Origin: Paraspadella gotoi
Taxonomy: Eukaryota; Chaetognatha
DNA: 64,000 nt
Direction of reading: 5' to 3'
NCBI GenBank assembly: GCA_051294375.1
Contig: CM119263.1
Span: 24,656,688-24,720,687 of the forward strand
The first letter of the stretch is position 1. Each line of letters opens with the position of its first letter. The translations under genes were made by a program, and so were the position numbers. This document shows positions 1-15,200 of this stretch, piece by piece. The notes under the pieces are model-generated. The model saw only the letters and a program-made list of their open reading frames with translations, was not told where the DNA came from and made no database searches.

Positions 1-357
1 TCATTCTCTCTCATCTTCCCCTTTTCCATATCCTCTACCCTCCCCTTTGCCTTTTTCCTTTTTTTCTCCTCATTCTCTCTCATCTTCCCCTTCTCCCTTT
101 CCTTTTCCCTGTCACTTATTTTTTACGTTTATATTGAGCCACATCAATGAAAATCCTTAAGATGCATTATAATAAAGATGCCTAGCAGATTTAATAAATC
201 GACACAATATTGCCGAAAATTCATTCGCAAAATCTTGTCGATTCTGAGAAAAACATGTCCTGACGCTTTCCATTAGATTAAAATGATGCGGTTTTTTTTT
301 CGTTTTATCTGTTCATCTTTTAAAACTAATGAGTTGAAAATATTCTTTTTATAAAAG
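1..357. repeat. CT-rich low-complexity DNA, then gene-free sequence
   Basis: The first 120 bases are pyrimidine-rich, and a motif of about 20 bases beginning TCATTCTCTCTCATC occurs twice. The remaining 240 bases up to NPC1 exon 1 are AT-rich. I see no clear promoter motif there, although the NPC1 promoter must lie here or upstream of the window. Confidence 0.6.
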
Positions 358-3300
358 ATGAATCAATCCCTAGTTCGCCCCTATTTCTGTTGTGGTACAA
401 AGTTATATTTAAGTGGATTTTTGTTATATCTTATCTTTCGATATTTTCAGTCATTTGCCGAAAATAAATGTTCATGGTATGGGTCATGCGGAGATTCTCC
501 AGTGCCTTGTAAATACGACGGGCCTCCTAAAGTAAGGTCAACTTGAACAATTGTCCATAAATTTGCTAAATGATAATTTTTTCCCCCTTTTTATAATATT
601 TTTTTTATTAAGGAACTGAATGACATCAAAGCAACTAACGTTTTGAACAAGTTGTGCGGTGATGTTTTTTCTTATTCACTCAAGCCTTCTATCTACACAA
701 ACGGTAAGACTTTTTATCTCGAAACTGTTAAACTGCCTGAATACAATTTTATATAAACTGAATGAAAGTTTAACAAAGAAGACAGCTTTGATTTTAATGA
801 ATTTAAGTCCTCTGCCTTGGAGAACTCTGTGAAATGATTGTGAATTTGTGTCACTGGATGGTGGATGTAAAAAATTAATTCATTTTTAATAATAGTGCTT
901 TTGAAATTTTTGATAAAAATAATTAAAACTATCATTAACATCATTCAATGAATTAATCTGATTTTTATAATTTTAATTGATAAAAAAATGATGTAATATT
1001 TTCTTTTATTCATATTTTTGAGTTTCAAATTATAATTTAATAAAAAGATATGAACTAAAATGTACAAAAAGTGTAAATATAAAATTGGGTGTGTGCAGAC
1101 CAAATAGTAAAAAATGAAAAAAGTTTGAAAAAATGACCGAATTACATAGTAAAAAAAAAAAAATTCAATCATACCGGTTTTAATCAGTTTAAGCGATTCA
1201 CAATGCTGAAGTTCCTGGGTTTCATTTTAGCAACTTCTGGATCCCTATTCTGTTGCGACGCTTCACAAGTTTACACGCTGGAAAAAAATTTAAGAATCGC
1301 CCAGACGAATCTCCGGCGATGCCCGGCTTGCCTCAAAAATTTTCAGCGCTTTTATTGTCACATGACATGCAGTCCAAATCAGGCAGATTTTATGTATGTT
1401 ACGCGAGAATGTAAGTCCTTTTTATTTATTACGTGGTATTATTTTACCATAAACAAGCGTTTTTTTAATCGGTAATTGTCCACCAGCGGGGAACCAAACT
1501 AGTGAAGTCGCTGTCGCTGTAGCCAAAAATGTCGCGGAGGATCTCTACGAGAATTGCAAGGATGTGCAATTTCCCAGTAACAATCAAAAGGCTATATCCT
1601 TGTTTTGTGGCACAAGCGCTGGAGCGGAATGCGATCCACAGAAGTAAATATCGAGGTTGAATCATGCGACTGTAATTTAGATATTAATTATAATAATAAT
1701 TGTTAATTTTGTTTAGGTTGCTCGATTATCAAGGGTCGACCTCGAACGGTTATGCCCCCTTCGATATAAAGTTCTATTTGACAAATACTCCGCAAGAGGT
1801 CTTTAAAAAAGATAAATACGGAAAAAAAGGAACTATTTTTCCGGATAGTTTTAACTTGACCTCGTCTCAATGTGACGTTGGTAAGATCTTCTGTGGGCAA
1901 CTAACTTAGTGTATGCTCATAATATCCTCCTTTCGTGATAGGCAAAAATTTTATCCCTAAAATTATTTTTAGTTTTTAATGTTGAAAATAAAAGTTTAAC
2001 ATTTTTATCTAGGTTTGTCGAACACTTCTGAACCATGTTCTTGTCAAGATTGCAGCAAGGCTTGTGGTCCACCACCTTCTCCAATAGTTGATCCTGAACC
2101 TTGCCTTATTATGGGTAATCCGTCAAAAATATAACTTTTTTCAGATGCGATGGGCACGTTGTAGTCTTTTTCCCCCTTTCATCATCCTCAGGAGTGGATT
2201 GCATGTCAGTGGCCATGTTCATCATTTTTTCCACCTTTTTCTTTCTCTTTTGGGCCACAACGATATTTTTCGCTTTTGTTGGCGATCATCGCAGCCTGGA
2301 TAATATCTTTTGTTGTCCGCCCAGGTAGGATTATCTTTTTTTTTTATGTCGAGAAATTTTGTGTGTTGGTAGGAAAGTGTGATATATAGTTTGATATAAA
2401 GCTGGATATTGTACATTGTCTAATGGATCATTTCATTTCTTTCAATTCGTTTCATTTGTTTCAACTCGTTTCATTTGTTTCAACTCGTTTCATTTCTTTC
2501 AACTCGTTTCATTTCTTTCAACTCGTTTCATTTCTTTCAACTCGTTTCATTTCTTTCAACTCGTTTCATTTCTTTCAACTCGTTTCATTTCTTTCAACTC
2601 GTTTCATTTCTTTCAACTCGTTTCATTTCTTTCAACTCGTTTCATTTCTTTCAACTCACTCATTTTGGTTATCATTGCATTAATAATTGGTTATCATTGC
2701 ATTAATAATTGGTTATCATTGCATTAATAATTGGTTATCATTGCATTAATAATTGGTTATCATTGCATTAATAATTGGTATCATTGCATAATAATTGGTT
2801 ATCATTGCATTAATAATTGGTTATCATTGCATTAATAATTGGTTATCATTGCATTAATAATTGGTTATCATTGCATTAATAATTGGTTATCATTGCATTA
2901 ATAATTGGTTATCATTGCATTAATAATGGTTATCATTGCATTAATAATTGGTTATCATTGCATTAATAATTGGTTATCATTGCATTAATAATTGGTACAT
3001 TGCATTAATAATTGGTTATCATTGCATTAATAATTGGTTATCATTGCATTAATAATCGGTTATCATCGTATTAATAATCGGTCATCATTGCATTAATAAT
3101 TGGTTTTCATTGCATTAATAATTGGTTTTCATCGCATTAATAATTGGTTAATAGTTGGTTAATAATTGGTTTAACTTCTGAACAAATAAAGGAATCACTA
3201 AATATGAGCAAGTCAAATCTTTAAGTAATAAAATGTTAAAGTATTATTATTAATTAATTAGTTAAAATATTACTATGACTCATGTTAATCATTAACATTG

Positions 3301-6208
3301 CTAAAGACTATATTTAACTACTAGAAAACCATGAAACAGAACTAATACCAAAATCCAAAATGAAATTAAACACATTTAGATTCAATACTGCAATATGTAA
3401 ATGAGATTGAGAGATTCAATCTCATTTAAGATCATATTAAATAATTATCCCTTACATTAACGTCTGGCGAGATAACTAAACTTAAGATTTTTTAAATAAA
3501 ACTTTTTACCCAGATCATAACTTTTTCAATATATATATATATATATTAGAGTTCCCCAGCCTCAAAAAACCCCATACTAAAGTCTTCACTCGGTCCGGTT
3601 TCCATTATTTCTTAACTTAAATTCATTTTAAAAGCCGTGTTTAAGCAAAAAATGTTGTTGCTAATAAACCCAATCGAGCGTCAAAGTAAACAAGTATTGA
3701 GCAAAAAAAAATATAGCGCAAATGATAATAAATTTTAAAGAAGAGAGGTTTAATATGCTATAACATAAGATTTTTACCAATATTAGTTAAAAAAATACAA
3801 GTAGTTCTCTCCTATTTTTGTTTTATAAAATTTAAAAATCTCTTGTTATTATGGGGCGTGGCCTTAACCGGAAGTAAGGTTTTCAGCCTATAAGTGTTTT
3901 ATTGTTCCAATTTCAATGAAATTAATTTTAAATGTAACAAAAAGTTAGATTTTATTATATTTTATTATTCTGATAATCTAACAAATTTTTTTTTATCTTT
4001 GTTTTTAAGCAATGGGCAATCAGTTTTGGGCAAGCTTAGTCATATCCACAATCAATTCAAAATTAAAGGTTAATATTTTTACCTCAGGTAAAAAAAAATA
4101 CTTGTATAGGCAATTTAACCTTTTTGCTAGATAAAGAGCAAATTAAACTGAAATATAATATTAATCTCAATGATTTTTATAAAATTTAGTTTTTCCTTGA
4201 TCAAAAGACGAACTTAAATCTCCATCATTCTAATTTTTGTTCTTTAAAAAATAATAATTAAAATAATTGAAAATAATAATAATAATATTAATTCTACTAA
4301 TGGTAATATATAATAATTTAAAAATTGGAAATATAATTAAAAAAAATGGAATTAAGTTTAAATTGACATATCACTGAGAAGCTGTCTTTATTAGAATAGA
4401 GCTGGAGAGAGATAAAGGTTTTTAACAAAGAACAGAGAATGGAGAGTGGATTGGGGATAAGTAGAGAAGAGACAGAGTTAGGGAAGCAAAATAGGTCAAC
4501 CCATCGAAGCAACTTAGTTCGTCTCTCCACGAACCGGGCATCCCCTCAAAAAGAATACTTTAGATAGAGGAAGGGGAGTCCGTCATCCTGTTGCAAAAGA
4601 AGCAATAACGGAATGACTGCTCACCTTACTGTCAGTGAGAAGAGGGCTCTTGACAGGTGCCGCAGGCTCAATTGACATTTGAGTAGTATTAAGCATTGTC
4701 CCCAAAAGATCTATCCTTATCCCAAAAGCATCAACTTGATATCACTGTCCGGCTGTTGCCTCCAACTTTGAATGGTTTTAGGACCGTTCATATTTTTAAC
4801 CAAGAATTTTGTTTTATTTGCGCTTGTTTACAAACAAATCAAATGCTTTTACTCCCTTGTTGGCTATTTTAAACTGTAATAAACATTTTTTGAATCCTCC
4901 TTTGTCGTCATTTTTAAATCAATCAGAAAGTGAGGCAACTCAAACTATTCACAATTTGATAATTTCATTTTCACCATTTTGGCTTTCAAAACTTTTACTT
5001 TATTTTCTTAGTTCTTGTTGACAACCATTATCTCTCTTTCTCTCTCTCTCTCTCTCTCTGGCAACACAGAGTTGAAACATGTCTATTGAGGATTTTACCG
5101 TAACGCCGTGAACGAGCTAGTATTTTCTGCTGTGCTATTCTTTATAGAAATTTGAAGAATATCAATTTAGTAAATTTATTGTAGTAGATATAAAATGGGC
5201 GTGAGGCGTGAATCATGTAGCAAGTCTATTTCTCAACATAAAAAAGAGAAACTTATTAAAAAATAGTCAACTTTAAATAATCATAATAATTGCAAATATA
5301 ACATTTTAAATTTTTACTAACTGTCATGAATCATTGGTAATTTATCCTCACAGCTTTAGGTAAGTATGTCTCTTTTATAACTTTGGGTAAGGAAAAAGGA
5401 CTGACCAATCCGAGATCTACATTTAAAATGTTGGACATAAACTCTCGTCGTAATCCGTCGTTCTTGGTTACAGAATTCTTATGTTATATCTTACACTTGA
5501 TAGGGAAGCCAGGTTCACTGGGAGTGAATAAATGAGACTGTGAAAGAGTCTTGATTGAAAGCTTGCAGAAACCTGCTATGTTATTATCTTGTAAGTGTGA
5601 TGGAGGCCTTAAACCACCAAAGCCTGTCCAAAGTCAGGGACAAGATAGCTTATTTATTAAATGAATGGATAATTTTTATATTGGTTGTACCAATTTCATT
5701 ATATGAATTATATATATTGTATATATATATACTTTACTGTATCTCTCTACTCTCTGTATTGTAGGCATAAGCTCTTCAAATGTTAAGTTTTAGTTCTTTT
5801 AATTGCCTTGGTCTAAAATTATACCTTTTTCTAGGAAAGGTTATTTTAATACTACTTCCGGTTATTTTTCCTTTACCTCCGGTTATTTTTACCTTACATC
5901 CGGTTTATACAGATGCCCTGTTTTAAAAAATATACTTTTTAAATAATTAATTTAGTTTTAAATCATTGGTAGCAAATTATTTAATAAAAAATTAACAATA
6001 AGGAAAAAACATTAGATTTTTTTTAAGAAAAACAAAATTTACAACACGAGGATTGCGCTAATTGACTTTGACGCTTCATTGGGTTGATACGCGATCGCAT
6101 TTTTTTTCCAGATTTGAGTTAAAACTTATTTAATATTGATTAATAACGGGAAACCGAACCGAGTGAGAACTTGGGAGACAATTTTTTGATACTGGGGAGG
6201 TCTAATAT

Positions 6209-6244
<36 letters not shown>

Positions 6245-9200
6245 GAGAATATAGAATTAAATTAACTTTTACAGAAGAAATTATCCCGAGAAATAATATA
6301 GAGTATAGAATAATTACAAATATCAGTAATAATCAATTACAAATAATACATAAAATTCAGCTCCTTGTATTTTGATGCTAGTGCGGAGTACAATATAGTA
6401 TTCCCCGATCTAATACTTAAGGGAGTGGTCTTTTCATACAATTGAAACATTCTTTGAAATATTATACCACTTCATTGATAGGGAAGCCAGGTTCACTGGG
6501 AGTGAATAAATAAGACTGTGAGAGAGTCTTGATTGAAAGCTTGCAGAAACCTGCTATGTTATTATCTTGTAAGTGTGATGGAGGCCTTAAACCACCAAAG
6601 CCTGTCCAAAGTCAGGGACAAGATAGCTTATTTATTAAATGAATGGATAATTTTTATATTGGTTGTACCAATTTCATTAAATAAAATAATTAAAAATGTC
6701 ACAATGTTTATTATCTTCGTAAGGAAGAATTGGAGATACTGTGCCAAAGATAAGAAATTGTGTGTCTTTCGCACTGTATCTCAATTATAATGACAATAAA
6801 CTATTATAATTAGGAACGTTATACGCGTTAATGATAGCGATAAAGATGACGACGACGTGCAGTGCTATCCCGCAATTTCCACGCGAAGCAATCTGCGAGA
6901 AGAGAATGCAAATGAGGAGGACTTGGAGCAACGGCCAGACCAGAAGGACGACTGTGACATTCAAAAGGTATGCATCCTTAATTTAATCATAATTTGTTTT
7001 TCGCTATAACAAAACGCCAATAAATTTATTAAAAAATTAATATTTATAAATAAAAGTTTATAAAATATCTCTTTTAGGATCAATGAGCGTAATAGTTAGG
7101 CGAATAGTTAAATTTATATTACTGAAATTTCTAAATCTGTAATCTCTATGTAATTTAATGACACTGGATATACTATTTCGTAATTTCTTCTTCTCATGAA
7201 ATGAAAGATAAAATGAAAGATTTCTGAATCAATTTGTTTTATTACTGTTTTTTATTTCAAACTTGTTTAAGAAGGTGGTCTATGTCCTACCTTTACCGCC
7301 TTATCCCATCCCGAAAACTCAAGATTCTGATGCTTTGCTAAAAACAGTAAGATTAAGCCATATTTTTTTACTTCGCCGAGATCTGACTGCAAAAATAAAG
7401 CGACTGGGTCAATTATCGTTGACTAAAAAACATAATCGTTTATCTGACAATCTTATTGCGTTTTTCTTTTTACATATATATTTGAAACAAGAAAGACGAA
7501 GAAATATGAAATTACTGGCGTTCGCGTTTTTTTAGACCGAAAGCATTAGGCGTTTAACTTCTAACATTTTTTTAGTCTGCTTATTAGCAGATTCCGACTC
7601 TATAATTCACTTTGTCGGTCCCACCCCTAAATCTTGTCGGTAAATAATTTTTAAACTCCAATAACTCGTTATTGTATGGATGGATTGGAATGAAATTTTG
7701 TGTGTAGGTATGAAAGTGTGTGATTGAGCTGGATATAAAGTTTCGATGGAATCGTGCTTGTGGAAATAAGTTAAAATGAAAAGTATTTTTACAAAGTTTC
7801 TCTCTCTCTATCTCTGATTGATTGATTGATTGATTGCCCAAATTATGCCAGTTGAAAAAAATTATGTCAGTTGACCAAATTGAGCAAGTGGACCAAATTA
7901 TGCAAGTTGATTAAATTATGCAGGTTTATTAAATTATGCAGGTTGACCAAATTATGCCTGTTGACCAAATTATGCACAGCTACTGGTAATGATTGATAGA
8001 TCAATTGATTTATAGATTTTTTTATAGATTTATTATGAAGTCTGTTATGATTTATTATGTTACGATTTGTTATGATCTGTTAAGATCACAAATTGAAAGT
8101 CAGATTTATCATCGGATTAGTTTATTACCGCTTAATTATCGTAGGTAGATCCGAGGTTGTTTGCTTCAACTTTTTTTAAAATGCCCAGCTTTTTCTTGCT
8201 TAACATTTGTTACTAATACTAATTTATTAATAATTTTTGCACGTATAACTTTTTATTTTATTAACTTATCTGGATTACGATAGGTATCCCTTACAATGTT
8301 ACATAATAATCTTTATACATATACATTTTTCTACTGTATAGATTAAAATTAAAACATCCTACGAGCGAAAATGTGAGCTTGATAGATAGAATTTCAAAGT
8401 CATGATCCGGGCAGGATTAGATTCAAATAATAGTTGAGAATTTATTCGGTCTTTGCATACCAAAAAATGAAATATAGTAGAAATAATAATTATATAATAT
8501 TATAAAAGAATATAAAGAATAAATATAAGAAATAACATAAAAGAATCAATAATTAAATATAATATATAGTAAAATATATTAATATAGTGAAATATATTAA
8601 ACTTTTACAATCATTAATCTTTTAATTTTTCATAGAACAGTACTTCGAAGACTTCTGTCTTCCAAGGTGTAAACATGAAATGAAAACAAGTTTTAGCAAA
8701 CAATGCCGGATCTGCCCACAATCATTAGCGGTAAGCAGCTGATCAGATAAATAATATCAGATAATATCAGATATATAATATTATATTTTTTATTCGTGTC
8801 AAAATCGTTTTTCACTTTTTCTCGCCTATCAATCACAAAACAATCTCGATCACAAAATTAATTAATTACGAATGTTTAATAATTAATTAATGCAGCTTGA
8901 ATTTACATTTAATATAAAAATAAAAAAACAATCAAATAGTGAAATAGATTGTTTGTTTTTTCCATTTTAGCTCATTTCCACTTTCCTACCAACACACAAA
9001 ATATCATTCCAATCCATCCATCAAATCACGAGTACTTGGTGTTTTTTGCCAAGGTTGGACAGACGGACGGACGGACATTATTTTTTTTCATAATTAATCA
9101 TAATTTGAAGTTCTGACATCTTATAAGTGAATGCCCGACAAGATTGGGGGGACGGACCGACAAAGTGAATTATAGAGCCGGAATCTGCTGTAAGCAGATC

Positions 9201-12200
9201 CGGATAAAAATGTGTCTATGAGTATGAGGCTCACAAAACTTGCTTCACAGAAGTCTCTTCCCTCTCACTATTTATAATCATATAAGTTTATTTTTCTAAA
9301 TTTTTATTGTCAGTTTGAAACCCGTTTCCTTTCTTTTGAAAAGAGTTCTTAGTAAATGTATTTATAAAATATATATTCAAGTTTTAATTATAAAAAGCTT
9401 TAGTTCAATAGATTAAACCATACAGATTGAAACGATTATTACTAGCTTAGAAAAGCTGTAAAGAAAAAAACTCATTTTTTCACTCGGTCGTAAAATAAAG
9501 ATAATTGTTTTTTTGGGAAAAGAACTGTCATCGCCACGAAACTGGAGCAGTTAATTTGCGTTTTACTTACGCCTAAGGTTTTTTAATACTAACATCTGTT
9601 TTGCCCCTTTTAACGTTTGTGGTTTAACACAATCACTATCACAAATTTTGGGATTTTACCCCGATTTTTTTACTACCTTTTTGTATATTTAAAAAATATA
9701 ATATTTGTTAAAAATAAGCCTAAGCCTACAAACCTTGTCCATAAACAGAAGCAAGATAGCTTTTATTTGAATGAATGGATTATTTTTTATTGGTTACCTC
9801 AGTGATTTCCCCGAGATTTTTCGCTCTCCAATTTATCTTCTTTGGCCAGATTACCCGCAAGGATATTCATTGCCTGGACCGGTGTGGTGCTCGACTTGAG
9901 ACTATCATCACCCGTCTCTTCACTCGATGGGGTCTTTTTGTGGCGCGTCATCCTTGGATGGTTTTAGCCGGTGAGGAATATAATCCGTTTTGTTTAGCCG
10001 TTTATATTTAGCTTCCGGTCACTTCTACCGCCATAAAAAGAGGCGCAATGGGGGGAAAATTAAGCAGATACTTCTTTTCTCTCACGGCGGCTGTTCTTCG
10101 GCTTTGTGGTTCATGATACTGTTTGACATCATCAAAAGAGGGAGGGAGTCTACGATTTATAGAAGGTTTCATCCGATAGCCTTAACTCTGGATAACTAAA
10201 AACAAATGGAGCTTAAAAAGATTTAGAAATGCCCTATGTCGCTTGATGTAAACTCGAAATTAATTGATTTCAATTTATTTGGATAAAATATTCCTGTATT
10301 TTTATAATTTTAATTTTTTATAATCGTGATTAAAGCTGAAAAGTGCGATCCCCAACTTCCAGGGTGGGGTAAAACGGAACACTTTTCAATTTTTTGAAAA
10401 ATGCTGCCCCTAGGGGCCGCAGGATAAAAACGAATACAACAGCCTGTACTGTAGCTGTAGCGGGGACACTTTCCTAGATCCACCAACCGTTCATCAGCGG
10501 CCATTGGTGCAGCAGGCAAGTCATTCGCTTCCCAACCTAATGGTCTGGGGCTCTAGCCTGGTGGTCGCCTAGCAGTTAAGAGGAGCGGGGCGCTTAACCC
10601 GCCTGTAACACGGTATTACAGCCTGGTCCAAAGCTTATATTGAACGGTTCTGTCACTAACTGATAACAATTATTACTATCTCTTCACTATGTGAAAACTT
10701 TGATTACTTACAAAAGTGTTTCGTATGACCTCGCAATTTCTTAAATTAATTAAATTTGTTCAATTTAATTAATTCAAATCATACTTTTAAAATTATTATT
10801 CAATGCAATTTATCTCAATTTTTATTTATTTAATTCAAACGCAAAATCTGATTGTGCACTTAAAATTATACTAGAAACTGAACAGGATTGTGAAAATTTT
10901 TGATTGCATGGTTAAAAAAAAAGTCTTTACACTAAGTTTAGTCTTTTAATGATTGCTCCATGAATCATGGGCTAAGAAGAAGTCGAATAGCAAAGCAGTT
11001 TTAAAAAAACGCTTATTTTCGGTAGGAGCAGGAAAGTTTTACAGTAGGAACAAAATGGAAGAAATTATTGACCGACATAAGCCTGGCTCCGTGGGGTGAT
11101 TTTGCGTTGCAACTTATTTAATTTCTTTGCCTAAGCTGCTTTGATCATCTGCACAATCGGGTCAATTGGATTTGTTCAGTATTCCTTGATTACTGATCCG
11201 GTTGATTTATGGTCTTCTCCCACAAATCTTGCTCGGAAGGAACGACAGTATTTCAACAAGCATTTCGGGTACTAATTATCTTTATTATATTGCTGTGGTT
11301 TTGCACATAAGTGGCGTCGTTTTTATCGGCGTTCCAAATTATAGATCGCCTTTTTGATGATTAAATTTGGGTGTATGAAGCGGAAAATTCATATACAGCA
11401 TCTCATCATCGATGTCATTAAAATTGGGTCAGGACAGTTATTAAATATGTTTTGTTTATGTTTTATCAAAACAAATAAATATCCTCCTTATTTTCATGTC
11501 TCCTTCTCTCTCTCTTTTCTCCTTTAATTATATGTAGCTCTCTCTCTCTCTCTTTTCCCCAGTGCTTATTCATCGGAAAAAAAGAGTCTGCAGCTGGCTC
11601 TGCAGGGGCTCTCTCTTTTTCTTTCTTTTCTCCTGCTTATGCTGCTTCCTTTTGATTCTTTCTATTTCTCTCTCTCTCTGCGTTTTTATTAAAAAAAAAA
11701 TTGAATTAGGATTGAACTCGTAAAATTAGGCATCGCATTTGTGCATGTTATCATTTTGCTATCGCAATATCGGGTTTTTAATTTTTTTTTCTCGGGGGAT
11801 GCGTCTGCTGATCAGTTTATTTTTTGACAATGAAAAAGTTTTTTTTCTTTTCAGAAACTAACTTTAATTTTCCTCGGTACTTTATTATTTTTTTTATTGA
11901 CAATCGTAATCTTTCTGTTTATAAATTAATTTTCTTTTCTCAAATTTTTTTTTTTTTTAGTATCAAAATTTATCGTCAATCCAGATTTTTCTCATGCGAT
12001 CGCGACGATCCTTATGCTTTTAAGATTTTTTTCATTTATTTTTGTTCTTATTTTTGTGATAGTCCCTTCTATCGCACGGAGCAATTGATCATCACTCCAG
12101 ATCCAAAGACATATCCTGGAGATCCACGTTACACATTTCCAGGTGGTGTAATCGGAGAATTCAGTTACGGTCCCGTGCTGAATAGAAAATTTCTCATAGA

Positions 12201-15200
12201 GGTAAGTCGCGACTCCCACTTTACTATACGTGTATGTATAAATTCGTATATGGGGGCCTCTCCTTTGGAACAGGCTCTCAAGATTCAAAATTACATTGCC
12301 AATGACCTCAAAGCTGAGTTCGGGAATGAAGACGTTTTTCTGAAAAATATATGTTATAAGCCGTTGTTTCCCGATAATGAAAACTGCGCCATAATGAGTC
12401 CCTTACAATATTTTCAAAATGATATGGAGAAATTGACGATGGTAAAAGATTGGTTGGATTTGGATTGCTCGGACGGTGATGCCAGGAATCAAATCTTTGA
12501 ATGCATCCAGTGAGTAACTATAATTATAATGTAACAAATATTAACCTAATCATAATTTTTTTCGCTTCATTATCCATCAGATCTCCTACTCTGCCAGCCA
12601 CCAAGTGTATGGGATTTCCCTGCCTCGGCGACTTTGGTGGTCCCGCGATGCCCAACGTTATTTTTGGAGATTATATTTACAAAAATTCCTTGGACTACAT
12701 GAAGGCAAACATGATCGCCATCACTTTTCCGGTTAACAACTACGAAGACCGAGAGAAAAATAGAGCGGCTGAAGCTTGGGAAAAATCGTGAGTTTCTGTT
12801 ATTGTATCTTATTTTGAAGAAAATTACTTAAAACCTACGTTGCTCAGGCGATTCTGTGAGTTTAGGCTAAGATGCGTAGATTTTACGTTATTGTTGGGCA
12901 GTTGGGTTGCGAGAGTGATTCAAATTACTTTTTCTTTATCTTTATTTATCAGGTACCTCGAATACCTACATTCGATGAAAGAGACATTCGACAAGAAAAA
13001 CTTAACCGTCGCGTTCATGGCAGAGCGAAGCATTCAAGACGAAATCGATCGAGAATCCACTGGTGACGTTATGACTATTATTATCTCCTACGCTGTCATG
13101 TTCGTTTACGTCACTATCGCCTTGGGAGAGTTTTATTCATGGGAGAGAATTCTGGTGAGATTCATGAAGGTTCAAGGCATTCAAAAATCTGTTTTAAGAG
13201 ATGAAATTAAGAGACTCCGGGCAGGCAATTCCAAAAATAAAAGATATAAAGAATTAAAGATAAATTAAGAGAATGTTCAAAAACCTTCGAAATTAATAGC
13301 ATCTCGAAGAAAAGTAAACATTTCCCCGACGTTAAAGAAAAACAAAGGCGGGTTGAAAGATCGAATTTAAAAGGAAAAAAATGACAAGTTAAACATTTTA
13401 TCTAAAATGAGATCTGATTTTAAGTCAAGTGGAACAGTTAAGAGAAGTTGGTTTGCCTTGTCTGTTAATCAACCCCCGCTTTTGTATGAAATTGAAACCA
13501 TGTAAATAGTATTACTATTATTATTTGTACTGTGGAATATGTAAATAATCATACGGAATTTAAATATTCAAAGACATCAGGCTATCAAATGAGATTTGAT
13601 TAAAGAATAATTTTCAAATGAACATTTGTAACTTGGTAATTTTAGAAAGCAATTATTACTTTTTTTTTATTGTGCAGCTCGACTCGAAAATAGTTTTAGG
13701 AATGGGTGGCGTTTTGGTCGTTATCGTTTCTGTCACGACCTCTATCGGTCTTTATTCGTTCATGGGCGTGCCATTAACTCTGATCATCATTGAAGTTATT
13801 CCCTTTTTGGTCCTCGCCGTTGGAGTAGATAACATATTCATTCTCGTTCAAACATATCAGGTTAGGGAATCATTAGTTAATAACTAGACGAGAATCTCGC
13901 TTTAAAAAAAATTCAACATTTTCTAATAGAGAATTCCGTTCAAATCTGACTACCCAAATTGCAAACGCGTTTGCCAGAAATTCGGTTAAAAAACACTTGT
14001 AAAAACGATCGATTCCGAGAGCGTTACATCTGAAGAGCTTGTCCTATCGTTTTATGGCATTTGATAAAGGATTTAATATCAAACAAGCCAGGGGAAATGC
14101 ACTACTCATCTCCGGAGAATTTTCAAACCTCATTTTTACTATAGAAATGAAAGGGAAAGTTTACAAACTTAAAATTGCAAACGGGATTGCAATATGTTCC
14201 TGTTACATGAGCGACTTCGAATTTCGCGATCTGATAGCTTTGTGTCTGAAGAGCTTGTCCTATTTTCTTTTTTTCATTTTATAATGATTTTGACATAAAA
14301 TGATCAGGTTTTAAATAAAATAGTCCGGTTTGAATCGCGAAATTTTTATTTAAAAAGAAATTAAAAGGAAGGTTGAGAAAAAAACTGATTTTCCTAATAG
14401 TACCAAAATGAAGCCATAATCATAGGGCACATACAAGATACAATTTTAGAATTACTTATGCTGAAACCTCCTTACAGGGTGATTGTCAAACTAAGTCAAA
14501 ATTATAATGAATTTTAAAACTAATGACACCCATAAGAATAAATGAAAATTTAATTCTTTTTAATGATTCTGAAAGAAAAAAGGCTAAATTGTACTCTAGT
14601 AAAACTTTAAAGTTTTTTGGATAAAGAAAATGTGAATTTTTTGTCACTTAAATATTTGCTTGTCTGATTTTACAAGCATGCTTACAAAATTCTACAAAAT
14701 ATTATTTACCCCATCACAGCCTAAGTATTTATCCTTCTTTTCCACCAGCAAAAAGTAAACATTATCTTATTGAAGAGAACAGGGATGTTTACTGAAAGGA
14801 GCCGGAAGCCATTCAATTTCTTCACTTTGATGTTATTTTTTAATAATAAAATAAGCGATTTTTTTAATTATTTAACTCTCACAGGCTTCATAAGATATTA
14901 CACTTTCATAATATCCCAATGTTAATGTAATTTATATATATTTTTTACCCAGAAATCATAAAATAACAGAAAGTTGTGGATTCCCTTCGCTCGTTTAAGA
15001 AAAAAAAATTAACTAGCGGAATTATAAGTTTGTAAGAGGAAGTCAGAATCGGCAAAAATCTTAAAAGGCGAGAATGTTTTAAAAAAGGGGTGGAATTTTG
15101 ATGGGTTTTCTAAGATTTCTCCACAATGTGAGGTCCGATTAAAGCGAAACTTGAGATTTACAATATTCCCGTCATTCCACATCTATCGATATAAAAATAT

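Noticed and set aside
2416-2727. Overlapping plus ORFs rich in Phe/Ser/Gln
   Set aside because: They are translations of the 19-bp minisatellite in an NPC1 intron; all frames are open because the unit has no stop.
2666-3147. CRISPR array
   Set aside because: Regular units but no spacers, in animal DNA; it is a minisatellite.
5555-6790. Two ORFs sharing a 49-residue start
   Set aside because: They lie in the duplicated LINE tail, antisense to the element, and have no independent coding support.
10550-10650. tRNA gene
   Set aside because: An A-box-like word is present, but no B-box, anticodon arm or acceptor stem could be formed; kept only as a possible SINE fragment.
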